Part shown: piece after piece, positions 17,051 to 26,840 of the stretch | How the letters are laid out: every line of letters starts with the position of its first letter | Numbering within the stretch: position 1 is the stretch's first letter | Assembly (NCBI RefSeq): GCF_016466415.2 | Contig: NZ_CP066771.1 | Coordinates: 1,488,001 to 1,552,000 of the forward strand | DNA: 64,000 bases | Source of the DNA: Ralstonia pickettii | GTDB lineage: Bacteria > Pseudomonadota > Gammaproteobacteria > Burkholderiales > Burkholderiaceae | Direction of reading: 5' to 3' | The notes under the pieces: generated by a model | What the model saw: only the letters and a program-made list of their open reading frames with translations | Told to the model about the DNA's origin: nothing | Databases searched by the model: none | Position numbers and translations under genes: made by a program

Positions 17051-17815
17051 TTACAGGAACATCCCGCCCGACGCCTCAATACGCTGCGCATTAATCCACC
17101 GGTTATCCGGCGACAGCAATGAGGCTACCACGCCGCCAATATCGTCCGGCAGCCCAGCGCGCCCCAGCGCCGTATTGGACGCGACCATCGCGTTGAGGCT
17201 CGCGTTGTCGCGCACGGCACCACCGCCAAAGTCAGTCTCGATGGCGCCCGGCGCCACCACATTCACGGCAATGCCGCGCGGCCCCAGCTCCTTCGCCAGA
17301 TAGCGCGTCAGCACCTCCACCGCGCCCTTCATTGCCGCATACGCGCCATAGCCCGGCAGCGCAAAGCGCGCCAGCCCCGACGAGATATTGACGATGCGCC
17401 CGCCGTCAGCCATGAGCGGCAGCAGGATCTGCGTGAGGAAGAACACGCCTTTGAAATGCACATTCATCAGTTCGTCGAACTGGGCTTCAGTGGTTTCGGC
17501 CACCGTGGCGTGCACGCCCACGCCGGCGTTGTTGACGAGGTAATCGAAGCGCTCGGCCTTCCACCGAGTCAGCACGCCGCGCACGGCCTCGGCAAAGGCG
17601 GGGAACGTGGCGATCTTGCCGGTGTCGAGCTGCAAGGCTGCGGCACGGCGGCCCTGGGCAGTCAGTTCGGCGACGAGGGCATCGGCTTCAGCGCGGTTGG
17701 AGCGGTAGGTGAAGATCACGTCGGTGCCGCGCTGGGCCAGCTTCTGCACCATGTTCTTGCCAAGGCCGCGGCTGCCGCCGGTGATGATCGCGATGGGGGT
17801 GCGGGTCTGCGTCAT
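17051..17815 (-). CDS. SDR-family NAD(P)-dependent oxidoreductase
   Basis: A 254-residue classical short-chain dehydrogenase/reductase. It has the Rossmann glycine motif TGGSRGLG at residues 12-19, NNAG at 95-98, the catalytic Ser in NISSG (145-146) and the YxxxK pair Y159/K163. TYRSNRAEA after beta-2 suggests NADPH preference (Arg after the loop). The C-terminus RIEASGGMFL is typical for small SDRs. The ATG at 17815 gives the normal family length; the frame stays open to 17932 but the extension is not SDR-like. It is divergent from a LysR regulator 132 bp away, which probably controls it. The substrate cannot be deduced. Confidence 0.92.
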   Translation of the reverse strand: MTQTRTPIAIITGGSRGLGKNMVQKLAQRGTDVIFTYRSNRAEADALVAELTAQGRRAAALQLDTGKIATFPAFAEAVRGVLTRWKAERFDYLVNNAGVGVHATVAETTEAQFDELMNVHFKGVFFLTQILLPLMADGGRIVNISSGLARFALPGYGAYAAMKGAVEVLTRYLAKELGPRGIAVNVVAPGAIETDFGGGAVRDNASLNAMVASNTALGRAGLPDDIGGVVASLLSPDNRWINAQRIEASGGMFL

Positions 17816-17947
17816 GTTTGCTCTCCGGTTGGATCTGAGATGGGTGTCGAACACCGTGAGAGCATGGTATTGGGCGACAATCAAAGAATAAATCTCGCCT
17901 ATCCTATCGCTGTGTTTGCTCACAGATAACAATCAACCCACCCCGCC

Positions 17948-18874
17948 ATGTCTACCAATCGACTCGAAACCATGCAGATTTTTGTGCGCGTGGCCGAACT
18001 TGCCAGCTTCACGCGTGCGGCAGAAGCGCTGAGCATTCCCAAGCCGGCTGCCTCGGTGGCGGTGCAGCAGTTGGAGACGATGCTCGGCACGCGGCTGCTC
18101 CACCGGACCACCCGCAAGGTGCAGCTCACGCAGGACGGCCAGGCCTTTTATGAGCGCTGCCAGGACCTGCTGGCCGACATGGACGAACTACAGACGATGT
18201 TCCGCCAGAGCCCGCAGGCGCTGCGTGGCCGGTTGCGCGTTGACATGCCCGTCGGAGTCGCACGCCGCATCGTCATCCCCGCCCTGCCCGCGCTGCTCGA
18301 TGCGCATCCCGAGCTGGAAATCGAACTCTCCAGCACCGACCGCCGCGTGGACCCGGTGCGCGAGGGCTTCGACTGCGTACTGCGCATCGGCACGCTCACC
18401 GACAGCAGCCTCATCGCCCGCCCGCTCGGCCAGTTGCATCAGGTCAACTGCGCCAGCCCGGCCTACATCGCGCGCTATGGCATGCCGAAAACGCTCGACG
18501 ACCTCGACCACCATCGCATCGTCCATTACGTGCAGACGTTGGGCACGAAGTCGCCGGGGTGGGAATACACGGTGGACGGCCGCTCCGCGTTCCGGCCGAT
18601 GAAAGGCGCGGTGACCGTCAGCTCGGCCGAGAGCTACGACGCAGCGTGCCGCGCGGGGCTGGGAATGATCCAGGCACCGGTGTACGCGGGGCTGTCGTCG
18701 GCGATTGCGGACGGTACGCTCGTCGACGTCATGCCCGACTTCCGGCCGCCGCCGATGCCGGTTTCGCTGGTCTATCCGAACCGGCGAAACCTGCCGGTTC
18801 GGGTGCAGGTCTTCATGAACTGGATGAGCGAGTTGCTGGAGCCGTATCTGGAACCGCTGGGCACGAATGCGTAG
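17948..18874 (+). CDS. LysR-family transcriptional regulator
   Basis: A 308-residue LysR-type regulator. The N-terminal winged helix-turn-helix is clear (METMQIF-like start, FTRAAEALSIPKPAASVAVQQLE, RLLHRTTRKVQLTQDG). The C-terminal part is the effector-binding domain starting near GRLRVDMPVGVARRI. The short recognition helix with PKPAAS belongs to the subgroup that often regulates an adjacent SDR or quinone reductase gene. It is transcribed divergently from the SDR gene at 17815, the classical arrangement for a LysR regulator and its target. The inducer is unknown. Confidence 0.92.
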   Translation: MSTNRLETMQIFVRVAELASFTRAAEALSIPKPAASVAVQQLETMLGTRLLHRTTRKVQLTQDGQAFYERCQDLLADMDELQTMFRQSPQALRGRLRVDMPVGVARRIVIPALPALLDAHPELEIELSSTDRRVDPVREGFDCVLRIGTLTDSSLIARPLGQLHQVNCASPAYIARYGMPKTLDDLDHHRIVHYVQTLGTKSPGWEYTVDGRSAFRPMKGAVTVSSAESYDAACRAGLGMIQAPVYAGLSSAIADGTLVDVMPDFRPPPMPVSLVYPNRRNLPVRVQVFMNWMSELLEPYLEPLGTNA

Positions 18875-18944
18875 GCGCTCCGCCATGCGGCCGGTGTAGT
18901 CTCACGGCTTGCCCCTGCCACCAACCTCGCCGCCGACCCAGCCT

Positions 18945-20184
18945 ATGAACGCTCTCCAACACTGCGCGATGTGCGCGCTGCTCGCTTGCAGCGTCGCCAT
19001 CGCCTCTCCCGATGAAGATCGACTCGGCAAGGCGCAAGGCTATCCGCTTGCGCCAAGCGCGGCCCGCATCCACGAGGCGCCGTACATCGTGGGGGCCTTC
19101 AGCGGCATGGACCGCATCTCGCCGTCTTGCGAACTGGCGCCGGCCGACCAACCGGTGCAGCTCAAGATTGCAGAAAAAGAGGCGGATGTCCGGTATCGCT
19201 TCCGCAACCATGACTACACGCTGGCCGACTACATGGAGCATCAGCGCGCGACCGCTGTGCTGATTGTTCAGGACGGCGTCATCCTGGCGGAGCATTACGG
19301 CTACGACCGCACGCGAGACATGCGGATGCTCTCCAACTCGATGGCCAAGACGCTCGTTGCACTGGCGATCGGCAAGGCGCTGGAGGATGGAAGCCTGCGC
19401 TCGCTGGAGGACCGTGTGGACCAATACGTGCCCGAGCTTGCAGGCACGCTTTACGGTGGAACGCGCATCGTCGATCTGCTGCGCATGGCCTCCGGTGCCA
19501 AGTATGTCGAGGACTACACCCCGACCGACGACCGGGCACGCTTCCTCAAGACGGCAGCGGAGCAAGGCGTGCTCGCGGCAGCGGCCCAGGTCAACGAGCG
19601 CGCCGACGCGCCGGGCACGCGTTTCAACTACGCGGGCGCGCAAACCGAAGTGTTTGGCGCTCGTGCTGCAAGCGGCGACGCACCGCAGCCTGTGCGACTT
19701 CGTTGACAACAAGCTATGGAAGCCGATGGGGGCCGAAGCCAAGGCGACCTACCTCGTGCGTCAATCCGACGGATCGGCGTTTGCACAAGGCGGTTTCAAT
19801 GCGACGGCGCGGGACTACGCGCGCCTCGGGTCCATGCTGGCCAACGATGGCGTGGTGCAAGGCCGGCAAGTCGTGCCGCGAGACTTCCTGCTCGACATGA
19901 CTGACGCATCGCGCCAGCCCGACGCGTTTCGCCCGGGGCAGATGACGTATCACGGCAGCCGCTACTACGGTTACGGCTTCCAGGTGTGGCTTTTGCCGGG
20001 ACAAGCGCGGCGGTTCGTGCTGCTCGGCATCCATGGACAGGCGATCTACGTGGACCCGCAATCCAGGCTCACCATGGTCCATCTTGCGGTGGGCCAGGAC
20101 GCGTCGGGCGATGCAAGCGGCGCGCACCTGGGCGCTGAGCGTGATGCGTTGTGGCGCGGCGTTGTGGAGAAGTTTGGCCGCTAG
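18945..20184 (+). pseudogene. Serine hydrolase (beta-lactamase/class C-like), single-base frameshift
   Basis: The first frame (18945 to about 19659) encodes a signal-peptide-like N-terminus and a beta-lactamase-fold domain with the SxxK motif SNSMAKT and a YAG motif in FNYAGAQTEV. Homology then continues in the next frame (LALVLQAATHRSLCDFVDNKLW to WRGVVEKFGR at 20184). The switch is at the TTT near 19653: removing one T gives a continuous ...TEVLALVLQ... protein of about 412 residues. The family includes 6-aminohexanoate-dimer hydrolase-type and penicillin-binding-like hydrolases. The frameshift may be real or a homopolymer sequencing error. The lipobox is unclear; secretion is likely. Confidence 0.82.
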
Positions 20185-20204
20185 ACGCTCCGCAGGTGCC
20201 GGTG

Positions 20205-20236
20205 AAAAAAAAACGCGCCGAGATCACGTCGGCGCG
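20205..20236 (-). terminator. Intrinsic terminator of purL
   Basis: On the minus strand, an 8-bp GC-rich stem (CGCGCCGA / TCGGCGCG) with a 7-nt loop is followed by nine T residues, 28 bp after the purL stop. Confidence 0.9.
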
Positions 20237-20263
20237 CCTTCGTTTTGCTGCTGAGCGGACTGC

Positions 20264-23200
20264 TTACGCCATCCACTTCCGCGCGTTGCGGAACATCCGC
20301 ATCCACGGGCTGCTGCCGTCGCCGGCGGCTTCCCATTCCTTCGGATGCCAGCTCATCTGCACGGCGCGGAACACGCGTTCCGGGTGCGGCATCAGCGCAG
20401 TGAAGCGGCCGTCGTGCGTCGTCACCGAGGCAATGCCCTGCGGCGAGCCGTTCGGGTTCAGCGGATACGTCTGCGTGACTTCGCCGCGGTTGTCGACGTA
20501 GCGCAGGCCAACGGCCACCTTGTCGATGTCGCCTTGCTGCGAGAAGTCGGCATAGCCTTCGCCGTGCGCAACGACGATGGGAATGCGGCTGCCTTCCATG
20601 CCCGCGTAGAAGATCGACGGCGATGCTTCGACCTGCACGGTCACCAGACGCCCTTCGTACTGCTCCGACTGGTTGCGCGTGAACTTCGGCCATGCACCGG
20701 CGCCCGGGATGATCGGGGCGAGGTTCGCCATCATCTGGCAGCCGTTGCACACGCCCAGCGCGATCGAATCGGTGCGGTTGAAGAAAGCCGCGAACTGCTC
20801 GGCGAGCATGCTGTTGAAGAGGATCGTCTTCGCCCAGCCTTCGCCCGCGCCCAGCACGTCGCCGTAGCTGAAACCGCCGCAGGCGACGAAGCCCTTGAAG
20901 CTGGCGAGGTTCGTGCGGCCCGCCAGCAGGTCGCTCATGTGCACGTCGTAGGTATCGAAGCCGGCCTTGTCCATCGCGTAAGCCATTTCGATCTGCGAGT
21001 TCACGCCCTGCTCGCGCAGGATCGCCATGCGCGGGCGGGCGCCCGTGGCAATGAACGGCGCGGCCACGTCTTCCGCAATGTCGAACGTGAGCTTGGGTGA
21101 GATGCCCGGGTCTTCAGCGTCGAGGATGCGGTCGTATTCGCTCTGCGTGCACTCGGGGTTGTCGCGCAGGCTGGCGATGCGCCAGGAGACATCCGTCCAG
21201 GTGCGTTGCAGTTCGATACGCGACGCGCTGAACACCTTCTTGGCGTCGCGCCAGACTTCAATGTGGTCGTTGGCGTTGGGCGCGCCGATCACGTGGCTGC
21301 AACCGGCCAGGCCGTGCTCGCGCAGCACCGCAAAGACGGCGTCGCGCTGGGCCAGCGGCACCTGGATGACGGCGCCGAGTTCTTCGGCAAACAGCGCGCG
21401 CAGCGTCAGGTCGGCGCGGCGACCGGAGACTTGCTGCGCCCAGTTCTTGGCGTCGCCGTAGTCGGATTCGTGCGCACCGTCGAGCGTGAGCATGTCGACG
21501 TTGATCGACACGCCGCAGTGTCCGGCGAAAGCCATTTCGCAGACGGTCGCCCACAGGCCGCCGTCGGAGCGGTCGTGATACGCCAGCAGCGAACCGCTGG
21601 CATTCAGTTGCTGGATGGCTGCGAAGAAGCGTTTGAGGTCTTCGGCGTCGTCCACGTCCGGCACGCTGTTGCCGATCTGCTCTGTGACCTGCGCCAGGAT
21701 GCTGCCGCCCATACGGTTCTTGCCGCGGCCCAGGTCAATCAGGATCAGCGTGCTGTCTGCCGGCGCGTTCGCCGATTCGACCTGCTTGAGCTGCGGCGTG
21801 AGCGTCTTGCGCACATCCGTCACGGGCGCAAACGCCGAGACGATCAGCGAGACCGGCGCGACGACTTCCTTCGCTGCGCCTTCGTCTTCCCACTTGGTGC
21901 GCATCGACAGCGAATCCTTGCCCACCGGAATGCTGATACCCAGTGCCGGGCACAGCTCCATGCCGACCGCCTTGACGGTGTCGTACAGCCGGGCGTCTTC
22001 ACCGTTTACGCCGCACGCGGCCATCCAGTTGGCCGACAGCTTCAGTTGCGTGAGGGAGTCGATCGGGGCGGCGGCGATGTTGGTGATGGACTCGCCGATA
22101 GCCATGCGGCCCGAAGCCGGTGCGTTGATGACGGCCAGCGGCGTGCGCTCGCCCATCGTCATCGCTTCACCGGCGTAGCCCTTGTAGTCCAGCGTGGTGA
22201 CGGCCACGTCGGCCACCGGCACCTGCCAAGGGCCGACCATCTGGTCGCGCGTGTTCAAGCCGCCAACGGTGCGGTCCCCAATGGTGATGAGGAACGACTT
22301 GCTGGCCACCGTCGGATGACGCAGCACGTCGCGTGCGACGACTTCCAGGTCCAGACCGGTGACATCGACTTCCGGCAGTTCCTGCGCGACGCGGCGCACG
22401 TCACGGTGCATGCGCGGCGGCTTGCCGAGCAGCACGTCCATCGGCATGTTGACCGGGAAATGCTCTGCAACGTCGGCTGCGGTGTCGCTGTCGACCACTT
22501 GCAGTTGCTGTTCATCCGTGGCAAAGCCGACCACCGAGAACGGGGCGCGCTCGCGCTCGCACATGGCCTGGAAGCGCGGGAAATCGCCGGGGGCAATCGC
22601 GAGCGTGTAACGCTCTTGCGATTCGTTGCACCAGATTTCTGCAGGGCTCAAGCCCGACTCTTCCAGATGCACCTGACGCAGATCGAACCGCGCGCCCTTT
22701 CCTGCACCATCGACGAGTTCGGGGAAGGCGTTGGAGATGCCGCCGGCGCCGACGTCGTGGATCGACAGGATCGGGTTGTCTTCGCCCAACGCCCAGCACG
22801 CGTTGATGACTTCCTGCGCGCGGCGCTGCATTTCGGGGTTACCGCGCTGGACAGAATCGAAATCCAGGTCCGCAGTGTTGGTGCCGGTCGCCATCGAGCT
22901 GGCTGCGCCGCCGCCCATGCCGATGCGCATGCCGGGTCCGCCCAGCTGGATCAGCAGCGTACCGGCCGGCAGGCCGTGCTTGTGCGTATGACCGGCGTCG
23001 ATATTGCCGATACCGCCCGCGATCATGATCGGTTTGTGATACCCGCGCACGGTCCCGCCCACGTTCTGCTCGTAGACGCGGAAGTAGCCGCCGAGGTTGG
23101 GCCGGCCGAATTCGTTGTTGAACGCAGCGCCGCCGATCGGGCCTTCGATCATGATCTGCAGCGGCGAGGCGATGCGGTCCGGCTTGCCGACCGGGCCCGG

Positions 23201-24370
23201 CGCAGCTTCATTCGGATTGCGGTGCGCGACGGGCTGAGCGGTATCGCGCGCGTTTTCCCACGATTGCAGGGCTTCGGGCAGCAGCAGGTTCGACACGGTA
23301 AAGCCCGTCAGGCCCGCCTTGGGCTTGGCGCCGCGGCCGGTTGCGCCTTCGTCTCGGATTTCACCGCCGGCGCCGGTCGACGCACCCGGGAACGGCGAAA
23401 TGGCCGTGGGGTGGTTGTGCGTCTCCACCTTCATCAGCGTGTGCGTGAGGGCTTCGCGGCGGCCATATTGCGGCACGCCCGTCTCGCCTTCCGTGCCCGC
23501 GTGCGGGAACCAGCGCTCGGCCATGCCGCCTTCCATCACGGCGGCGTTGTCCGAATACGCGACGATCGTGCCCTGCGGGGCCAACTGATGCGTGTTGCGG
23601 ATCATCGCGAAGAGCGACTTGTCCTGCGTCTCGCCGTCGATGGTCCAGTCTGCGTTGAAGATCTTGTGCCGGCAGTGCTCGCTGTTGGCCTGCGCGAACA
23701 TCATCAGCTCGACGTCGGTCGGGTTGCGTTCGAGCTTGCGGTAGGCGTCGACCAGGTAGTCGATTTCATCGTCGGACAGGGCGAGGCCCATTTCGACGTT
23801 GGCGGCTTCCAAAGCACGACGACCAGCCTCCTGGCCACCGGCGATATCGACAAAGCGCAAAGCCTTGGCGGGCAACACGTCGAACAGGCCGTAGCCGGCT
23901 TCGCGCGTGTCGATGACCGTTTCTGTCATGCGGTCGTGCAGGTGCTCGGCCACGGCGGCGCGGGTGGCGTCGTCCAGATGCTTTGCAGCACCGGTCAGGC
24001 TGCGAATGAGGCCCTTCTTGCACGTGATGGTGAATTCCACGCCGCGCTCGATGCGGTGGATTTGCGGCAGTGCGCAGTGGCGCGCGATTTCCGTCGCTTT
24101 GCTGGCCCACGGCGAGATCGTGCCAAAGCGCGGGATGACCACAAAGCGGTCGCCCTCGACATCGGCCGGAGCGGGCGAACCGTACGTCAGCAGCGCTTGC
24201 ACACGGGCGGATTCATCGGCCGACAGCGGCGTGTCGGCGGCCACGAAATGCAGGTATTGGGCACTGACGCCATCGATGTCCGGATCGATGCGCTTGAGGG
24301 TGGAAAGCAGGCGTTGCTGGCGGAAGGCGGACAGCGCGAGAGCGCCGGGAAAGCACGAGAAATGCGCCAT
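20264..24370 (-). CDS. purL: Phosphoribosylformylglycinamidine synthase
   Basis: A 1368-residue single-chain FGAM synthase, the large form of proteobacteria. It converts FGAR, glutamine and ATP to FGAM in de novo purine synthesis. The N-terminal PurS-like domain starts [14 protein letters not shown]. The central synthase repeats show [36 protein letters not shown] and [16 protein letters not shown]. The C-terminal glutaminase has the nucleophile Cys in [11 protein letters not shown] and PHPERVFR with the catalytic His. Start ATG 24370 matches the family; a slightly longer frame exists. Monocistronic with its own terminator. A 1061-residue open frame on the opposite strand is a compositional shadow. 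Confidence 0.98.
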   Translation of the reverse strand: MAHFSCFPGALALSAFRQQRLLSTLKRIDPDIDGVSAQYLHFVAADTPLSADESARVQALLTYGSPAPADVEGDRFVVIPRFGTISPWASKATEIARHCALPQIHRIERGVEFTITCKKGLIRSLTGAAKHLDDATRAAVAEHLHDRMTETVIDTREAGYGLFDVLPAKALRFVDIAGGQEAGRRALEAANVEMGLALSDDEIDYLVDAYRKLERNPTDVELMMFAQANSEHCRHKIFNADWTIDGETQDKSLFAMIRNTHQLAPQGTIVAYSDNAAVMEGGMAERWFPHAGTEGETGVPQYGRREALTHTLMKVETHNHPTAISPFPGASTGAGGEIRDEGATGRGAKPKAGLTGFTVSNLLLPEALQSWENARDTAQPVAHRNPNEAAPGPVGKPDRIASPLQIMIEGPIGGAAFNNEFGRPNLGGYFRVYEQNVGGTVRGYHKPIMIAGGIGNIDAGHTHKHGLPAGTLLIQLGGPGMRIGMGGGAASSMATGTNTADLDFDSVQRGNPEMQRRAQEVINACWALGEDNPILSIHDVGAGGISNAFPELVDGAGKGARFDLRQVHLEESGLSPAEIWCNESQERYTLAIAPGDFPRFQAMCERERAPFSVVGFATDEQQLQVVDSDTAADVAEHFPVNMPMDVLLGKPPRMHRDVRRVAQELPEVDVTGLDLEVVARDVLRHPTVASKSFLITIGDRTVGGLNTRDQMVGPWQVPVADVAVTTLDYKGYAGEAMTMGERTPLAVINAPASGRMAIGESITNIAAAPIDSLTQLKLSANWMAACGVNGEDARLYDTVKAVGMELCPALGISIPVGKDSLSMRTKWEDEGAAKEVVAPVSLIVSAFAPVTDVRKTLTPQLKQVESANAPADSTLILIDLGRGKNRMGGSILAQVTEQIGNSVPDVDDAEDLKRFFAAIQQLNASGSLLAYHDRSDGGLWATVCEMAFAGHCGVSINVDMLTLDGAHESDYGDAKNWAQQVSGRRADLTLRALFAEELGAVIQVPLAQRDAVFAVLREHGLAGCSHVIGAPNANDHIEVWRDAKKVFSASRIELQRTWTDVSWRIASLRDNPECTQSEYDRILDAEDPGISPKLTFDIAEDVAAPFIATGARPRMAILREQGVNSQIEMAYAMDKAGFDTYDVHMSDLLAGRTNLASFKGFVACGGFSYGDVLGAGEGWAKTILFNSMLAEQFAAFFNRTDSIALGVCNGCQMMANLAPIIPGAGAWPKFTRNQSEQYEGRLVTVQVEASPSIFYAGMEGSRIPIVVAHGEGYADFSQQGDIDKVAVGLRYVDNRGEVTQTYPLNPNGSPQGIASVTTHDGRFTALMPHPERVFRAVQMSWHPKEWEAAGDGSSPWMRMFRNARKWMA

Positions 24371-24518
24371 GGTGGGCAAGGCAGGCAGTAGCTGGAAGGA
24401 GGGACTTCCCGGCGTGCGCGGGAAAACCGCTATTGTACCTTGCCCGGCCCTTGTTACCGGCCCTCAAATCGGCCTGAAATGCGCCTGCCTCGGCCGGAAA
24501 TCGTCGAAAACGCCCGTT

Positions 24519-25088
24519 TTACAGCGACGTGGCGGACCGCGCAGCCTGCTCGTAGAGGCCCGTCAGCACGCGCAGCAGGCGCGCCAGCTCGCCAATCTCG
24601 GCATTTTCCTCGCCGCTGGGCGAAATATTGCTGGTCAGGCACTGCTCGCGGATCTCGCGGTAGCGAGCGCAGGCCTTTTCGCCAGCTTCGGTGGTGGTGT
24701 AGGTGACTTCCTTGCCGTTGCGCGTGCCTTCCACCAGCTCCATCCCCTGCAGTTTCTTGAGGGAATACGTCACGAGATGGGTGTCTTCCACGTTGAGTAC
24801 GAAGCAGATGTCGGCCAGGCGCTTGGCCCGCCCGCGATGGTTGACGTGGTGCACCACCAGCACATCGAGGAAGGTCAGGTCGCGCACGCCGGCGGCGGCC
24901 ATGCAGCGCACGCACCAGCGGTTGTAGGCGTTGTAGGCCGTGTTGAGCGCAAACTCGAACTCCGACAGCTCGGGGCTGCGCGCCGACACCAGGTGCGACG
25001 AAGATACGATCGGCCCGCCCTTGCCTGCGTCCTCATTGGCTGCGGATTGCGGCAGATCAGCTTTCGGGGTGGTCGGCGATTTGGACAT
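24519..25088 (-). CDS. MarR-like winged-helix transcriptional regulator
   Basis: A 189-residue protein with a winged-helix domain in the middle: LTFLDVLVVHHVNHRGRAKRLADICFVL, then VEDTHLVTYSLKKLQGMELVEGTRNGKEVTYTTTEAGEKACARYREIRE, given as landmarks for residues about 70-150. The arrangement of recognition helix, wing and C-terminal helices matches MarR-family regulators. The first 40 residues are low-complexity and probably disordered. It is separated from purL by 148 bp on the same strand and divergent from the NAD(P)HX repair gene (85 bp gap). The target is unknown; neighbours give no clear hint. Confidence 0.8.
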   Translation of the reverse strand: MSKSPTTPKADLPQSAANEDAGKGGPIVSSSHLVSARSPELSEFEFALNTAYNAYNRWCVRCMAAAGVRDLTFLDVLVVHHVNHRGRAKRLADICFVLNVEDTHLVTYSLKKLQGMELVEGTRNGKEVTYTTTEAGEKACARYREIREQCLTSNISPSGEENAEIGELARLLRVLTGLYEQAARSATSL

Positions 25089-25173
25089 TGCAACAGGCTG
25101 GGAAAGGACCGTAAACGCGGGCTATTGTAAGAGAATAGATCGTCATGTCTGCACTGTTGAAAGCGTAGTTGCC

Positions 25174-26769
25174 ATGTCCTCACACCCTAGCTGGCGCGAA
25201 ATCCTGATCGACGGCGCACTGGCCGCACACCACGGCGCCGACCTGCTCTTCGGCACAGCGGGCATCCGCGCGCTGGAAGCAGCTGCGTACCGAACCCTCG
25301 AACCCTTCACCTTGATGGCCAGGGCGGGCGAAGCCGCCGCCGACTGGCTGCGGACGCGCGCGCCACACGGGCATGTCCTGCTCGTTGCCGGCCCAGGCAA
25401 CAACGGTGGCGATGCGCTCGTTGCGGCGACGGTGCTGCATCTATCCGGGCGCGCCGTCACGGTATGGCTTGCCGCAGACCCAGCCAAGCTGCCTGATGAC
25501 GCCCGCCGCGCCTGGACGGAGGCTTGTGCCGCGAATGTTCCCATTGAACCTCTGCACACGGCAGCTTCGGTGCCGGCGGCTGCCTCCGTCATCGTCGACG
25601 GCCTCTTTGGTATCGGACTCGCCCGGCCGCTGACGGGGTTGCATGCCGCACTGGTCGACACCATCAATGCCAGCGGCTTGCCGGTGTACGCTCTGGACAT
25701 TCCCTCCGGGCTGAACGGCGATACGGGTCAGCCGCCTGCCGCTGAGTCCCCCGTTATCCAGGCGCGCGCCACCATCACCTTTCTGGCGGTCAAGCCGGGC
25801 TTGCTGACGGGGGATGGCCGCGATGCCTCCGGCGACATTGCGCTGGCCGATCTCCAAGCCGCGCAACCGGCTTATGACGGCGTGATTGAAGCGGACGCCT
25901 TCGTCAACACGCCGTCACGCTGGCTCCCGCACGTGCCGCGCCGGCGGCATAACGGGCACAAAGGCACCTACGGCAGTGCGGCAATCGTGGGCGGTGCGGC
26001 CGGTATGGTCGGAGCGCCGCTGCTGTCGGCGCGCGGCGCGCTCCATCTGGGCGCGGGCAAGGTGCACGTCGTCTCGCTTGCGTCCGATGCTCCGCGTGTC
26101 GACCCCGCGCAACCTGAATTGATGCTGCACAGTTGGGGCACCCTTGATCTGGGTGGCATGCAGGCGCTGGCCGTGGGCCCCGGCATGGGCACCGGCAAAG
26201 AATCGGAAGCCGCGCTCGAGCATCTGCTGGACCGCATGCTGGCAGCGCACACGCCCGCCGTGTTCGACGCCGATGCACTGAACCTCTTTGCGAAAACGCC
26301 GGCGCTGCTCGCACGGCTCACACAGTCGGCCGGAAGCGGTGTGCCGTTGGTGCTGACGCCGCATCCGCTGGAAGCCGCGCGACTGCTGCACACCGATGCG
26401 CGCGCCGTCCAGCAGGACCGGCTTGCCGCCGCTCAGGCGCTTGTCAATCGGACGGGCGCGGTGGTCGTTCTCAAAGGCTCGGGCACCATCATCGCGGCGC
26501 CGGGCACCACGCCGGCTGTCAATCCAACCGGCAACGGCGGGCTCGCAACCGGGGGGACCGGCGATGTGCTGACCGGCATGATCGGCGCACTGCTTGCGCA
26601 AGGCATGGGCGCGCGCGAAGCCGCACTGGCGGCTGTATGGCTGCACGGGCGAGCCGCCGATGACCTCGTCCACGCGGGCGTCGGCCCCATCGGCCTGCAC
26701 GCAAGCGAGCTATGCGCGCCGGCGCGAGGCGCTCTCAACGCCTTGCTGGCGTCGGACGTTCGCCGATAG
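25174..26769 (+). CDS. nnr: Bifunctional NAD(P)H-hydrate epimerase / ADP-dependent dehydratase
   Basis: A 531-residue fusion of two repair enzymes acting on damaged NAD(P)H (NAD(P)HX). The N-terminal YjeF_N epimerase domain (about 1-215) has VLLVAGPGNNGGDALVAA and the IPSGLNGDTG loop. The C-terminal ribokinase-like dehydratase domain (about 235-530) has HKGTYGSAAIVGGAAGM, AVGPGMGTG, LTPHPLEAARLL and the active-site NPTGNGGLATGGTGDVLTG. Same layout as E. coli NnrE-NnrD (YjeF). The ATG at 25174 gives the normal start; the frame is open further upstream. Housekeeping function in the cytoplasm; located 71 bp before pgi. Confidence 0.95.
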   Translation: MSSHPSWREILIDGALAAHHGADLLFGTAGIRALEAAAYRTLEPFTLMARAGEAAADWLRTRAPHGHVLLVAGPGNNGGDALVAATVLHLSGRAVTVWLAADPAKLPDDARRAWTEACAANVPIEPLHTAASVPAAASVIVDGLFGIGLARPLTGLHAALVDTINASGLPVYALDIPSGLNGDTGQPPAAESPVIQARATITFLAVKPGLLTGDGRDASGDIALADLQAAQPAYDGVIEADAFVNTPSRWLPHVPRRRHNGHKGTYGSAAIVGGAAGMVGAPLLSARGALHLGAGKVHVVSLASDAPRVDPAQPELMLHSWGTLDLGGMQALAVGPGMGTGKESEAALEHLLDRMLAAHTPAVFDADALNLFAKTPALLARLTQSAGSGVPLVLTPHPLEAARLLHTDARAVQQDRLAAAQALVNRTGAVVVLKGSGTIIAAPGTTPAVNPTGNGGLATGGTGDVLTGMIGALLAQGMGAREAALAAVWLHGRAADDLVHAGVGPIGLHASELCAPARGALNALLASDVRR

Positions 26770-26840
26770 AAAGCCGTCATACAGCGCCGTTATACTGCCC
26801 ACTCGTTTTCCCGCACCAACCTCACGTCACCTCACGCCGT

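Noticed and set aside
21206-24391. A 1061-residue open frame on the plus strand opposite purL
   Set aside because: It is the reverse complement of a highly conserved gene in GC-rich codon usage, has no recognisable domain and lacks a plausible ribosome-binding site.
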